Source: Actinomycetes bacterium (GTDB lineage: Bacteria; Actinomycetota; Acidimicrobiia; Acidimicrobiales; Ilumatobacteraceae). Taken from it: DNA of 34,128 nt. Under the pieces are notes generated by a model that ran no database searches, was not told where the DNA came from, and saw only the letters and a list, made by a program, of their open reading frames with translations. The stretch covers positions 1-34,128 of the forward strand of contig JANYKS010000080.1 of NCBI GenBank assembly GCA_025358125.1, given 5' to 3'. The position numbers and the translations under genes were made by a program. Positions 15,824-23,357 of the stretch are shown here, one piece after another. Within the stretch, counting starts at the first letter, position 1; each line of letters starts with the position of its first letter.

Positions 15824-16894
15824 TCGGACCGACCCGGGTTCAGCGTCGATCACGACGCCGCTGTCCACCACCGTGCCGCTGTCCACCACAAGGCGACCGT
15901 CGAGGCTCACGCTGCAGTTGCGCATCGGCAGGTCGAGGTGACCGCGGCAGAAGCGACCTGCGACCTCGTTGGCGCCGGTGGAGAACAAGAAGTTGCCGGC
16001 GAACGCGCGAAGCTCTGTGCCGTTCAGGTCGGCCTTGTCGTACAGCGGCAGCACATCCCACCGGCAGTGCGGGTTCAAACCCCAACCAACGTGACTGACG
16101 GCGTAGGCCTCGCGTTCGTCCCACGCCGCGAGGTAACTGGCGAGGAGGTCGCGATCGAGCCCGTCGCCGTCCACGGTGATGATGTGGTCGTCGACGACGG
16201 TGCATGTGATGGGCGAGCGAACGTACTCCTTGAAGGTGAGGTTGACGTCGCCGACATCGAGCACAAGCGTGCCATTCACCGAGCGGGCAGCGGGAAACGC
16301 CACGACGAGACCGCCGGGCCAGTGGGCGATCGTGCCCGGTCCGGAAGTCACCCCTGACGACCCGGCACACATCGCGCCGGTGAGAGAGATCGTGAGATCC
16401 GTGCCGGCGCCGGACGTGACGCGCATCGTCGTCGCCAAGCCGAGCGCCGTCGCCGCCCGTTCGACCACGGCCTGGAGACCGGGGTCGTTGGGCATCCGCT
16501 CGAAGACCTCCGGGTGCTCGTTGGAGATCATCAGCACCCGAGCGCCGCCGGCCAGGATCGCGCCGAGCTCGGGCGCGTGTAGCAGCCCTTCGACGGTGCA
16601 ATCGGCGACGAAGTCGGCGGCCGAGCAGGCAGCGATCGTTGCCTTGTTTCCGGCAACGGCAATCGACGCGCCCGTCGATCGGATCGGCACCGGCCCTCGG
16701 TTCGCAGGAGTCGTCGCCTCGACAACCACGACGGCCGCGCCCACCGACGCGAGCGCGATACGGCTCGTCTCGACGAGCGATGGGCGGCTGGCCCGCTCGC
16801 ACACCACGACCGCAGTGTCTCCCGCGCCGACGCCACAAGCAGCGAACTGCTCCGCGAAGCGCTGTATCCACGACCATTCCGTGAGCCGTGTCAT
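15806..16894 (-). CDS. NicX-like ring-cleaving dioxygenase (2,5-dihydroxypyridine 5,6-dioxygenase family)
   Basis: A protein of 362 residues. The C-terminal half carries the family's conserved blocks: AVSHVGWGLNPHCRWDVLPL, then RAFAGNFLFSTGANEVAG and CRGHLDLPMRNCSVSLDG. The presumed Fe(II) ligands are His268 (SHVGWG), His319 and Asp321 (GHLD). Their spacing and numbering are close to those I recall for Pseudomonas putida NicX (His265, His318, Asp320). NicX opens 2,5-dihydroxypyridine to N-formylmaleamate; the fold derives from aminopeptidase T (M29). ATG 16894 overlaps the acyl-CoA-dehydrogenase-like stop (ATGA), so it is translated as part of that operon. The substrate may be a substituted dihydroxypyridine. 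Divergent N-terminal sequence leaves open a related aromatic substrate. Confidence 0.75.
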   Translation of the reverse strand: MTRLTEWSWIQRFAEQFAACGVGAGDTAVVVCERASRPSLVETSRIALASVGAAVVVVEATTPANRGPVPIRSTGASIAVAGNKATIAACSAADFVADCTVEGLLHAPELGAILAGGARVLMISNEHPEVFERMPNDPGLQAVVERAATALGLATTMRVTSGAGTDLTISLTGAMCAGSSGVTSGPGTIAHWPGGLVVAFPAARSVNGTLVLDVGDVNLTFKEYVRSPITCTVVDDHIITVDGDGLDRDLLASYLAAWDEREAYAVSHVGWGLNPHCRWDVLPLYDKADLNGTELRAFAGNFLFSTGANEVAGRFCRGHLDLPMRNCSVSLDGRLVVDSGTVVDSGVVIDAEPGSVRSFGTE

Positions 16895-18045
16895 GCCGGA
16901 GCCTCGCTTTCGTCGGTCAAGCCGAACCGCCCGAGACGTTCGAGGCACACCTCGACGCTCCACGGCAGCATCGTCGCGCCACATCGGGCGTCGCGATACA
17001 GCCGCTCGAGCGGCTCGGGTTTGAGCAACGCCCGTCCACCCGCGACGCGCAATGCGGTCGACGCCATGTCCGGGGCCCCTTCCATCACCGTGATCAGCGA
17101 GGTCCACGCCCGCCGGAGCTGATCGGGCGTCGGGTCGACACCGGCCTCGTCGACTGCGGCGTGCTGGAGTGCGAGGGCCTGCTCGTAGCGCAGCTGTAGT
17201 TGCGCCCAACCCTGCTGTTTGATCGGATGGTCCTGGCGTCCGCTGCGCAACAGGTATGCCAGGGTGTGATCGAGCACGCCGCGCATCAGGCCGAGGTAGC
17301 TGAACGACAGCGTGAGGTAGAAGTGCGGCCAACGGGTTGCGGCTTGGTCGAAGCCGCCCGGCGGCAGCCATTCGTTCGCCAACGGTACGAAGACGTTGTC
17401 GAACACGAGAGTGCGGCTGAGCGTTGCCCGCATGCCGACGGGATCCCAGTCACCTTCGATGTGCACTCCATCGGCGTTGGCGGGCAGGCCGAGAAAGCGC
17501 ACTCGATGGTCGCCCGGCACCATCGCGACGATGTTGTGGACATCTGCTGCCTCCGACAGCGAGGCGAAGATCTTTCGTCCGCTGATCCGGTAGCCACCTT
17601 CCACGGGTTCCGCTCGCGTCGAGAAGCCAGCAGTCGCGCCGGGCGCGTTGCCCTCGCTGAACGGCTGCGAGTGCAACGTGCCCTGCTCGACCACACCCGC
17701 GTAGAGAACCCGCCGACGGTCTTCGAGGATCTGTCGCTCGCCATCGGTCCACGTCAGATCGTCTGCGATCTGGCCGGCGAGCAGCATCGTGACACAGTGC
17801 ATGTTGAATGCCAACGCCGTCGCCGGGGCGTGGCGCCCGATTTCGTTCGCGACCCTGCAGTAGGTGGCGAAGTCGGCGCCGAGGCCACCGAAATGCTCGG
17901 GCACGCAGAGCGCGAGGAAGCCGGCGTCTCGGAGTTCGGCGAAGTCGTCGTAGGGGAAGCTGGCTTCCGCGTCGTACTTGGTTGCGCGGCCAGCGAAGGA
18001 GGTCCCCATCTCGGCCGCTCGAGCGACGAGCTGCTGCCTCGTCAT
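16891..18045 (-). CDS. Acyl-CoA dehydrogenase-fold flavoenzyme
   Basis: A protein of 384 residues with the acyl-CoA dehydrogenase fold: helical N-domain (LRDAGFLALCVPEHFGGLGA), middle beta-domain (GGYRISGRKIFASLSEAAD, then RATLSRTLVFDNVFVP) and C-terminal helices ending YRDARCGATMLPWSVEVCLE. The final block replaces the usual IYEGTNQIQ-type FAD-binding end, so this belongs to a divergent branch. That branch also includes flavin monooxygenases of the DszC and nitroalkane oxidase type. It lies between the PuuD-like amidotransferase and the NicX-like dioxygenase with 4-nt overlaps on both sides. That tight coupling suggests it acts on the same glutamylated or heteroaromatic intermediate. Either dehydrogenation or N/C-hydroxylation is possible. 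Confidence 0.8.
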   Translation of the reverse strand: MTRQQLVARAAEMGTSFAGRATKYDAEASFPYDDFAELRDAGFLALCVPEHFGGLGADFATYCRVANEIGRHAPATALAFNMHCVTMLLAGQIADDLTWTDGERQILEDRRRVLYAGVVEQGTLHSQPFSEGNAPGATAGFSTRAEPVEGGYRISGRKIFASLSEAADVHNIVAMVPGDHRVRFLGLPANADGVHIEGDWDPVGMRATLSRTLVFDNVFVPLANEWLPPGGFDQAATRWPHFYLTLSFSYLGLMRGVLDHTLAYLLRSGRQDHPIKQQGWAQLQLRYEQALALQHAAVDEAGVDPTPDQLRRAWTSLITVMEGAPDMASTALRVAGGRALLKPEPLERLYRDARCGATMLPWSVEVCLERLGRFGLTDESEAPA

Positions 18046-18785
18046 CGACGAACCATCTCGTTCACGAAGTACTCGAACAATACGTGATCACCCTCGCCGA
18101 CGATCTTCTCAGGATGCCATTGCACTGCCAGGATCGGAGAGTCTGCGTCATCCGGTTCGATCGCCTCGATCGTGGCATCGTCGGCCCATGCCACGGCATG
18201 AAAGCCTGGTGGCACCGTGTCGATCGCCTGGTGGTGGATCGAGTTGACGATGCGCCTGATGGAACCGCGATAGGCCTTCGCCAACCGTGACGACCCATCG
18301 ATATCGATGGGGTGGCGCTCGGCCAGCACCTCGGCCGGTGTCTGACTGATCGGACGGTGCAGGCCGGTGGCAGCGGTCATGTCTTGGAAGAGCGTGCCAC
18401 CCATCGCGACAGTGAGCGCCTGACAGCCGCGGCAGATCGCGAACAGCGGCAGGCCCAATTCCACGGCCGCCCTCGCGATCGCGAGGTCACTGTCATCGGC
18501 GGACGCCGACACACCTTTGTTCGAGCCATCGTCGACCGCGCCATAGCGAGCCGGATCGATGTCGTCGCCGCCGACCATGACCAGCCCGTCGAAACCGTGC
18601 AACACCTGGTGGGCGTCGCCCGGATCATGCTGCGGGAGCATGAACACCAGCCCGCCGGCGGCCTGCACTGCTGCGGGGTACTCGGTGCCCAACGTGTACA
18701 GATCGGTGCGCTCGTCGAGGAACGTCGGCATCGTTCGACGCCAAGTGGTCATCGCGATCCGAGGTCGCTTCGGGCGGTTCGTCAT
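18042..18785 (-). CDS. Class I glutamine amidotransferase-like hydrolase, PuuD/C26 type
   Basis: A protein of 247 residues of the peptidase C26 family. The nucleophile is Cys118 in LFAICRGCQAL, with the His in VQWHPEKIVGEGD and the conserved VNSIHHQAIDTVPPG. GFDGLVMVGGDDIDPARYG is the usual oxyanion-strand region. The best-known member, PuuD, hydrolyses gamma-glutamyl-GABA; AtdA2/TdnT-type amidotransferase-like proteins are linked to gamma-glutamylanilide handling. It likely releases glutamate from a gamma-glutamyl amide made by the ligase at 14461-15774. It is the first gene of a three-gene operon, and ATG 18785 lies 7 bp from operator copy E. Divergent from a second amidotransferase. Substrate inferred only. 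Confidence 0.85.
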   Translation of the reverse strand: MTNRPKRPRIAMTTWRRTMPTFLDERTDLYTLGTEYPAAVQAAGGLVFMLPQHDPGDAHQVLHGFDGLVMVGGDDIDPARYGAVDDGSNKGVSASADDSDLAIARAAVELGLPLFAICRGCQALTVAMGGTLFQDMTAATGLHRPISQTPAEVLAERHPIDIDGSSRLAKAYRGSIRRIVNSIHHQAIDTVPPGFHAVAWADDATIEAIEPDDADSPILAVQWHPEKIVGEGDHVLFEYFVNEMVRR

Positions 18786-18791
18786 GATGAA

Positions 18792-18809
18792 TAGTTTGGT
18801 ACCAAACGA
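18792..18809. promoter_or_regulatory. Operator copy E
   Basis: tagtttggtaccaaacga matches 15 of 16 defined positions of the consensus. It sits in the 32-bp gap between two divergent amidotransferase genes (starts 18785 and 18818), so one bound dimer could control both operons. The short gap leaves little room for leader RNA, suggesting leaderless or nearly leaderless transcripts. Confidence 0.75.
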
Positions 18810-18817
18810 TTGCTAGC

Positions 18818-19534
18818 ATGGCATCGGTGACGAAGACCTGTGCCGTCGCGCTTGTGATCCAGCACGAGATCGATGGCCCCGCCGGCCTGATGGGCGAAGC
18901 ACTGGTCCGTCGCGGCTACGACCTCCACGTCGTTCAGGTTCTCGGCGGTGCCGACGCGCACAGCAACGTGACGTTCCCGGACCCGACCGCCTTCGACCTC
19001 GTGCTGGCGCTCGGCTCGGTGCACAGCGTGTACGACACCGCCACGATCGGCTCATGGATCGACCGGGAGTTGGACCTGCTGCGAGCAGCGGTCGACGCGA
19101 CGGTCCCCATCTTCGGCATCTGTTTCGGCGCACAGGCGCTGGCCGCGGCGCTCGGTGGAAGTGTCGAACGGTCACCGCTGCCGGAGATCGGCTGGGTGCA
19201 CGTCGACAGCGACGTGCCCGATGCCGTCGCCCCCGGCCCATGGTTCACGTGGCACCTCGACCGGTGCGTGCTGCCAGAAGCGGTCACCGAACTGGCGCGA
19301 ACGGAGGCCGGCCCCCAAGCGTTCCGTTGCGGACGCGTGGCCGCGGTCCAGTTCCACCCCGAAGTCGATCACCGCCGAGTCGAGCACTGGGTGCGCCACT
19401 GCCCCGACGACTACTGGGCCAAGATCGGCATCGATCCCGAAACGATGCTCGATGCGTTCGCCGGCAATGCGAGCGTGGCACAAGCCAATGTCGATCTGCT
19501 CGTCGATTGGTTCCTCGACGAGGTCGCAGGGTGA
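18818..19534 (+). CDS. Class I glutamine amidotransferase-like protein, GuaA-domain type
   Basis: A protein of 238 residues. The nucleophile is Cys102 in VPIFGICFGAQALAAALGG, and the His-Glu pair is in AAVQFHPEVDHRRVEHW. It resembles the free-standing GMP-synthase-like amidotransferase domain (COG0518) rather than the C26 hydrolases, so it is not a duplicate of the neighbour. It has no synthetase domain, so it is probably a gamma-glutamyl amide hydrolase, or a partner feeding ammonia or glutamyl transfer in the pathway. It overlaps the second P450 by 4 nt (GTGA) and shares operator copy E with the divergent operon. ATG 18818 has no clear ribosome binding site; leaderless translation is likely. 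Confidence 0.8.
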   Translation: MASVTKTCAVALVIQHEIDGPAGLMGEALVRRGYDLHVVQVLGGADAHSNVTFPDPTAFDLVLALGSVHSVYDTATIGSWIDRELDLLRAAVDATVPIFGICFGAQALAAALGGSVERSPLPEIGWVHVDSDVPDAVAPGPWFTWHLDRCVLPEAVTELARTEAGPQAFRCGRVAAVQFHPEVDHRRVEHWVRHCPDDYWAKIGIDPETMLDAFAGNASVAQANVDLLVDWFLDEVAG

Positions 19535-20838
19535 CGGAGCGTCCCGACACTCGTCCCGACACGCTGGCGGGCGTCGACATCCTCAGTCACGACGTCTACG
19601 AGATCGGCGTCCCCCACGACGCGTACGCGCGATACCGCAGTATCGCCCCGATCGCGTGGGTCAACGAGACGGTCGACAACCGTCACACCGGCAGTGGGTT
19701 CTGGGCAGTCACTCGTTGGGACGACCTCGTCGATGTCCACAAGGACTGGCGGAGATTTTCCAGCGAAGTCGGCGGCACCGAGATCGAAGAGCTGGAGCCG
19801 GACGCCAACGTCGCCCGACGGACGATGCTCGAGACCGATCCGCCGCGGCATACCCGGCTGCGTCAACTCGTCAACCCCACCTTCAGCCGGGCAACCGTGC
19901 AGACATACGCCGATGATGCGCGAGCGCTCGTCGAGTCCGTTCTCGACGATGCCGTGGCCGGGTCATCGAGCGGCAGGGCCATCGATGCCGTAGCGACCAT
20001 TGCCCGCGAGTTGCCGATCCGGATGCTGACAGCCCTGCTCGGTGTTCCCGACAGCGACGCCGACATGCTGTTCCACTGGGCCGATCAAATCGTCTATCAC
20101 GCCGATCCGGAGTTCTCCGGAGCGGTCGTCGATCAGACGGATACGGACCCGTACCGGTTGCTGCCCTTCCGCAGCCCGATCTCGCTGCAGGTTTTCGACT
20201 ACGTCGAAAGGATGCTGGCGTCGAAGCGGTCGAATCCCGGGGCCGACGTGCTGTCGGTGCTGGCCGATGCCGTCGTCGACGGGACGCCACTCAGCGAACG
20301 TGAGCAAGGCACGTTCTTCCTCCTGCTGCTGATCGCCGGCAACGAAACGACCCGGCACACACTCACGCACGCGCTGCTCGCGTTCGCCGAACACCCCGAC
20401 CAGCTGGCACGGCTGCGAAAGGGGATGGCCGACGGTTCAGACCTACTCGATACCGCGGTCGAAGAGGTGCTGCGTTGGGCGTGTCCCCAGATCCACTTCC
20501 GCCGCACGGCGACGATCGACACCGAGCTGCGAGGGGTCCAGATGAGGAAAGGCGAGAAGGTGGTGACTTGGTATGTGGCTGCCAACTTCGACCCCGAACA
20601 GTTCACCGACCCGTTCGTGTTCGACATCGGCCGCACACCGAACCGTCACGTCACCTTCGGCGGCGGCGGGCCGCACCTGTGCCTCGGCCAGTGGATGGCA
20701 CGGCTCGAAGTACGGGCGTTCCTCACGGCGTTCGTCCAGCGAGTCGAACGGGTCGAGATCGCCGGAAAAGTCGAACGCATCCGGAGCAATTTCATCAATG
20801 GCGTGAAGCGGGCCCCGATCATCTTGGTGCCCCGGTGA
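19531..20838 (+). CDS. Cytochrome P450, copy 2
   Basis: A P450 of 435 residues, clearly related to copy 1 (8337-9620). Landmarks: I-helix LLLIAGNETTRHTL, K-helix VEEVLRWA, heme Cys384 in FGGGGPHLCLGQWMARLE, and shared C-terminal RSNFINGVKRAPI (copy 1: RSNFISGIKRLPI). Unlike copy 1, the heme loop keeps the Gly-rich form. The two are paralogues within one regulon, each in a different two-gene operon with a 4-nt overlap, which suggests two successive oxidations or two related substrates. GTG 19531 overlaps the amidotransferase stop. Soluble; needs external redox partners. Confidence 0.9.
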   Translation: MTERPDTRPDTLAGVDILSHDVYEIGVPHDAYARYRSIAPIAWVNETVDNRHTGSGFWAVTRWDDLVDVHKDWRRFSSEVGGTEIEELEPDANVARRTMLETDPPRHTRLRQLVNPTFSRATVQTYADDARALVESVLDDAVAGSSSGRAIDAVATIARELPIRMLTALLGVPDSDADMLFHWADQIVYHADPEFSGAVVDQTDTDPYRLLPFRSPISLQVFDYVERMLASKRSNPGADVLSVLADAVVDGTPLSEREQGTFFLLLLIAGNETTRHTLTHALLAFAEHPDQLARLRKGMADGSDLLDTAVEEVLRWACPQIHFRRTATIDTELRGVQMRKGEKVVTWYVAANFDPEQFTDPFVFDIGRTPNRHVTFGGGGPHLCLGQWMARLEVRAFLTAFVQRVERVEIAGKVERIRSNFINGVKRAPIILVPR

Positions 20839-20864
20839 CGGTCGCTGGCGTCAGCCGGCGACCG
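20839..20864. terminator. Strong hairpin between convergent P450 and monooxygenase genes
   Basis: An 11-bp stem (one G-U pair) with the 4-nt loop gtca begins right after the P450 stop and includes the stop codon of the flavin monooxygenase on the other strand. No T tract follows on either side. It is the best terminator-like structure in the window. Confidence 0.5.
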
Positions 20865-22149
20865 CAGCGATGTATCGGTCCGGACGCACGAGCAGCGCAC
20901 GGTGACCGTACGTCGCAGCCGGCTCCACCACGACTTGGATCGAGTCCCCCTCCACGGTGAAGTCGGGGTCGGTTGCGACCCACGCCCATCCGATGCCCAG
21001 TCGCTGATCGAGACCTGGCGGGCCGGGCACCTGATGACCGATAGGAAAGGCCCCGCCGAGATCGAGGCCTGGTAGTCGCGACCATCTCGTTGGATCGGCG
21101 GCGTCCGGCTCGGGAAGTCGCAGCGGTCGCGATGCGGCGAGATCGGCAGCGAGGTCGTCGAGCAGTCGTCCGGCTTGGATCGACATGGCCGTCACGGACT
21201 CGACGTGGGGCCGCCGTTCGCGCTCGTAGTCGTCGATCAGATCGGCCGCGTCCGGCGCCGCCAAGCGCCAGGCCAAGCTCGCTGCGTCACGAATACCCGA
21301 GCACATCCCCTGGCCCATGAACGGCGGCATCTGATGCGCTGCATCGCCCGCCAACAGCACACGTCCGCGCGGACCACCCCGCCAACGATCTGCGACGAGC
21401 GCATGGAAACGGTACTTCGACGCGCGAACCATGTCGGCATTGTCGGGCGTGACACCCCACCCACCGAGCAGGTCCCAGGGTTTGGCCGGCTCGTCGGATT
21501 CGAGGCGGAACTCCCATCGCCGGTGCCAGCCGTGCGACGGCACGAACGTGGTTGGGCGGGCTTGATCACAGACCTGGCGGATGATGCCGGGAAGCGCCAC
21601 CTCGGCATCTTCGTGCAGGCTCACATCGACCACCAGCCACTCCTGGTCGAAGCCGAGGTCGACCAAACCGACGCCGAGGAGGGTCCTGATGGTGCTCGAC
21701 GCACCGTCACAACCAACGATCCATTCGGCGAGTTCGCCCAACTCGCCGAGACCGGGAGCTTCTGTGCCGAGAAGGACCTGGACATGAGCGAACCGTTCGA
21801 GACCGCGCCGCGTCAGGGCGTCGAGTTCCGGCTGGACGAACACGTAGTCCTCGTGCCACCCGAGCAACGGAGCCCGCTCGAAACCCTCGAACGTGAACAG
21901 TCGCCGGCCGCACGCGTCGACGAACTCCATCCCGGCCGAGATGGTCAACACGTCGTGAAGTTCGCTGGCGAAGCCGCACTGGGCGAGAACGCGCGCAACT
22001 TCCGCGTCGAGGTGGCAGGCGCGAGGTTGCGCGAACGGGTCCGTCGAGCGCTCGAAGACGACCGTGCGCAGACCGTGCAGTCCGCAGAGGTTGGCGAGCA
22101 CTGCGCCGGTCGGTCCGAGGCCCACGATCGCGACGTCGTAGGGTCTCAC
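20851..22149 (-). CDS. FAD-dependent aromatic hydroxylase (MhpA/PheA-like)
   Basis: A group A flavoprotein monooxygenase of 432 residues. It has the N-terminal Rossmann motif VAIVGLGPTGAVLANLCG, Glu and Arg in VVFERSTDPFAQPRACHLD, the DG motif IVGCDGASSTIRTLLG, and the GD motif VLLAGDAAHQMPPFMGQGMC. The pattern is that of 3-(3-hydroxyphenyl)propionate hydroxylase (MhpA) and related phenol hydroxylases, which insert one oxygen ortho to a hydroxyl using NAD(P)H. GTG 22149 overlaps the cupin stop. As the last gene of the extradiol dioxygenase operon, it would make the diol that the dioxygenase cleaves. Confidence 0.85.
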   Translation of the reverse strand: MRPYDVAIVGLGPTGAVLANLCGLHGLRTVVFERSTDPFAQPRACHLDAEVARVLAQCGFASELHDVLTISAGMEFVDACGRRLFTFEGFERAPLLGWHEDYVFVQPELDALTRRGLERFAHVQVLLGTEAPGLGELGELAEWIVGCDGASSTIRTLLGVGLVDLGFDQEWLVVDVSLHEDAEVALPGIIRQVCDQARPTTFVPSHGWHRRWEFRLESDEPAKPWDLLGGWGVTPDNADMVRASKYRFHALVADRWRGGPRGRVLLAGDAAHQMPPFMGQGMCSGIRDAASLAWRLAAPDAADLIDDYERERRPHVESVTAMSIQAGRLLDDLAADLAASRPLRLPEPDAADPTRWSRLPGLDLGGAFPIGHQVPGPPGLDQRLGIGWAWVATDPDFTVEGDSIQVVVEPAATYGHRALLVRPDRYIAAVAG

Positions 22150-22508
22150 TCCGGTGCCAGCGTCTCCCACACCGTCGTGCCCCATGTGAACGCGAGCAGA
22201 GTCGCGTCCGCACCGGGCGCGGCACCGTGCCAATGTCGCTCGTGCGGAGGGCAGACCACGAGTGTGCCAACGGCGAGTGCCACCTCACCGTCGGCGTCGG
22301 TGCCGACGCGCGCCTGCCCGCTGACGACGACCAGCTGCTGGCCGCCCGGATGAGTGTGCCAGAACGTGACGGCTCCGTCGCGGAAATGAATCAGCGCGGT
22401 GTCGGGCGTATCATCGGAGGGCGTCGCGTTCAGCATCTCCAGCTCGACCGTGCCCGTGAAGCGACCGCCGTAGCTGACGCTCCGATCGCCGCCGGCGATC
22501 ACCTTCAT
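22146..22508 (-). CDS. Single-domain cupin
   Basis: A protein of 120 residues with the two cupin motifs: HTHPGGQQLVVVSGQARV (metal ligands HxH and Gln in the usual Glu position) and PPHERHWHGAAPG (third His). The proteins of this size are metal-binding enzymes or small-molecule binders; there is not enough here to choose between an isomerase, a dioxygenase accessory or another role. It is embedded in the extradiol operon, overlapping by 4 nt both the FAH gene before it and the monooxygenase after it, so it is very likely part of the pathway. Confidence 0.8.
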   Translation of the reverse strand: MKVIAGGDRSVSYGGRFTGTVELEMLNATPSDDTPDTALIHFRDGAVTFWHTHPGGQQLVVVSGQARVGTDADGEVALAVGTLVVCPPHERHWHGAAPGADATLLAFTWGTTVWETLAPE

Positions 22509-23356
22509 CGCTCGACCACAGGGTTACGCATGGTACCGATTCCTTCGATCTCGGTTTCCACGACGTCGCCGGCGCGCAGGAATCGCGGCGGTTTCTGGGC
22601 CTCACCGACACCGCCCGGCGTCCCCGTCCAGATCAGGTCGCCGGGTTGGAACGTGATGAAGCGACTGAGCCACTCCACGAGTTGGGGCACCCCGAAGATG
22701 AGGTCGCTCGTGTTGGAGTGTTGCATTACCTGACCGCTCAGCCGGCCCTCGATCTCCAGCGCGTCAGGCTGGGGGAGTTCGTCGAGGGTGACGAGGTATG
22801 GACCGATCGGGCCGAAGGTGTCGTAGGTCTTGGCGATCGTAAATTGCTTCACTGGCAGACGGAACTGCTCGCCGCGGTCGGAGATGTCCTGTCCGCACGT
22901 CACGCCCGCCAGGTAGCTCCACGCGTCGCCGGCCGACGCTGCCCTGCAAGTACGTCCGAAGACCACGACCAGCTCTGCCTCGTAGTCAACCTCGTGGCGA
23001 CCGGCCGGCACGACGATCTCGTCGAATGGCCCGCACACGCAGTTCTCCATCTTGCCGAACAGATGCGGTTCGGTCGGCAGGGTGAGGCCGCTCTCCGTCG
23101 CATGCTGACGGTAGTTGAGCGCAACGCCAAAACCCTTGGGTGGGCGAGGCACCGGGGCGCCCAGACGCGCGAGTTCCAGTGCCGGCCACTGGTCGGCCTG
23201 TTCTGCTTCGGCGATACTTTTCAGAGTGGGATGTACATCGAGGTCGCTGAGCAACATCGGATCGCTCGAGAGCGCGCCGTTGCTGGCACGCTCCACGTCG
23301 ATCGCGTGGCCGTCGACCACGATTGATGCCCGCCCGGCGTAGTTCGCGAGTCGCAT
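22505..23356 (-). CDS. Fumarylacetoacetase-family enzyme, copy 2
   Basis: A protein of 283 residues with both FAH N-terminal and C-terminal regions. Metal site: ExE in VDYEAELVVVFGR and Asp in VTCGQDISDRGEQF; conserved Lys in FTIAKTYDTFGPIGPYLV; closing GDLIWTGTPGGVG. It differs from copy 1 (6623-7471), which lacks the FGVALNYRQHA block seen here. The two therefore likely do different steps, for example isomerase and hydratase or hydrolase of a meta-cleavage product. ATG 23356 lies 1 nt after the dioxygenase stop, and its stop overlaps the cupin start. Exact reaction unknown. Confidence 0.85.
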   Translation of the reverse strand: MRLANYAGRASIVVDGHAIDVERASNGALSSDPMLLSDLDVHPTLKSIAEAEQADQWPALELARLGAPVPRPPKGFGVALNYRQHATESGLTLPTEPHLFGKMENCVCGPFDEIVVPAGRHEVDYEAELVVVFGRTCRAASAGDAWSYLAGVTCGQDISDRGEQFRLPVKQFTIAKTYDTFGPIGPYLVTLDELPQPDALEIEGRLSGQVMQHSNTSDLIFGVPQLVEWLSRFITFQPGDLIWTGTPGGVGEAQKPPRFLRAGDVVETEIEGIGTMRNPVVER

Positions 23357-23357
23357 C

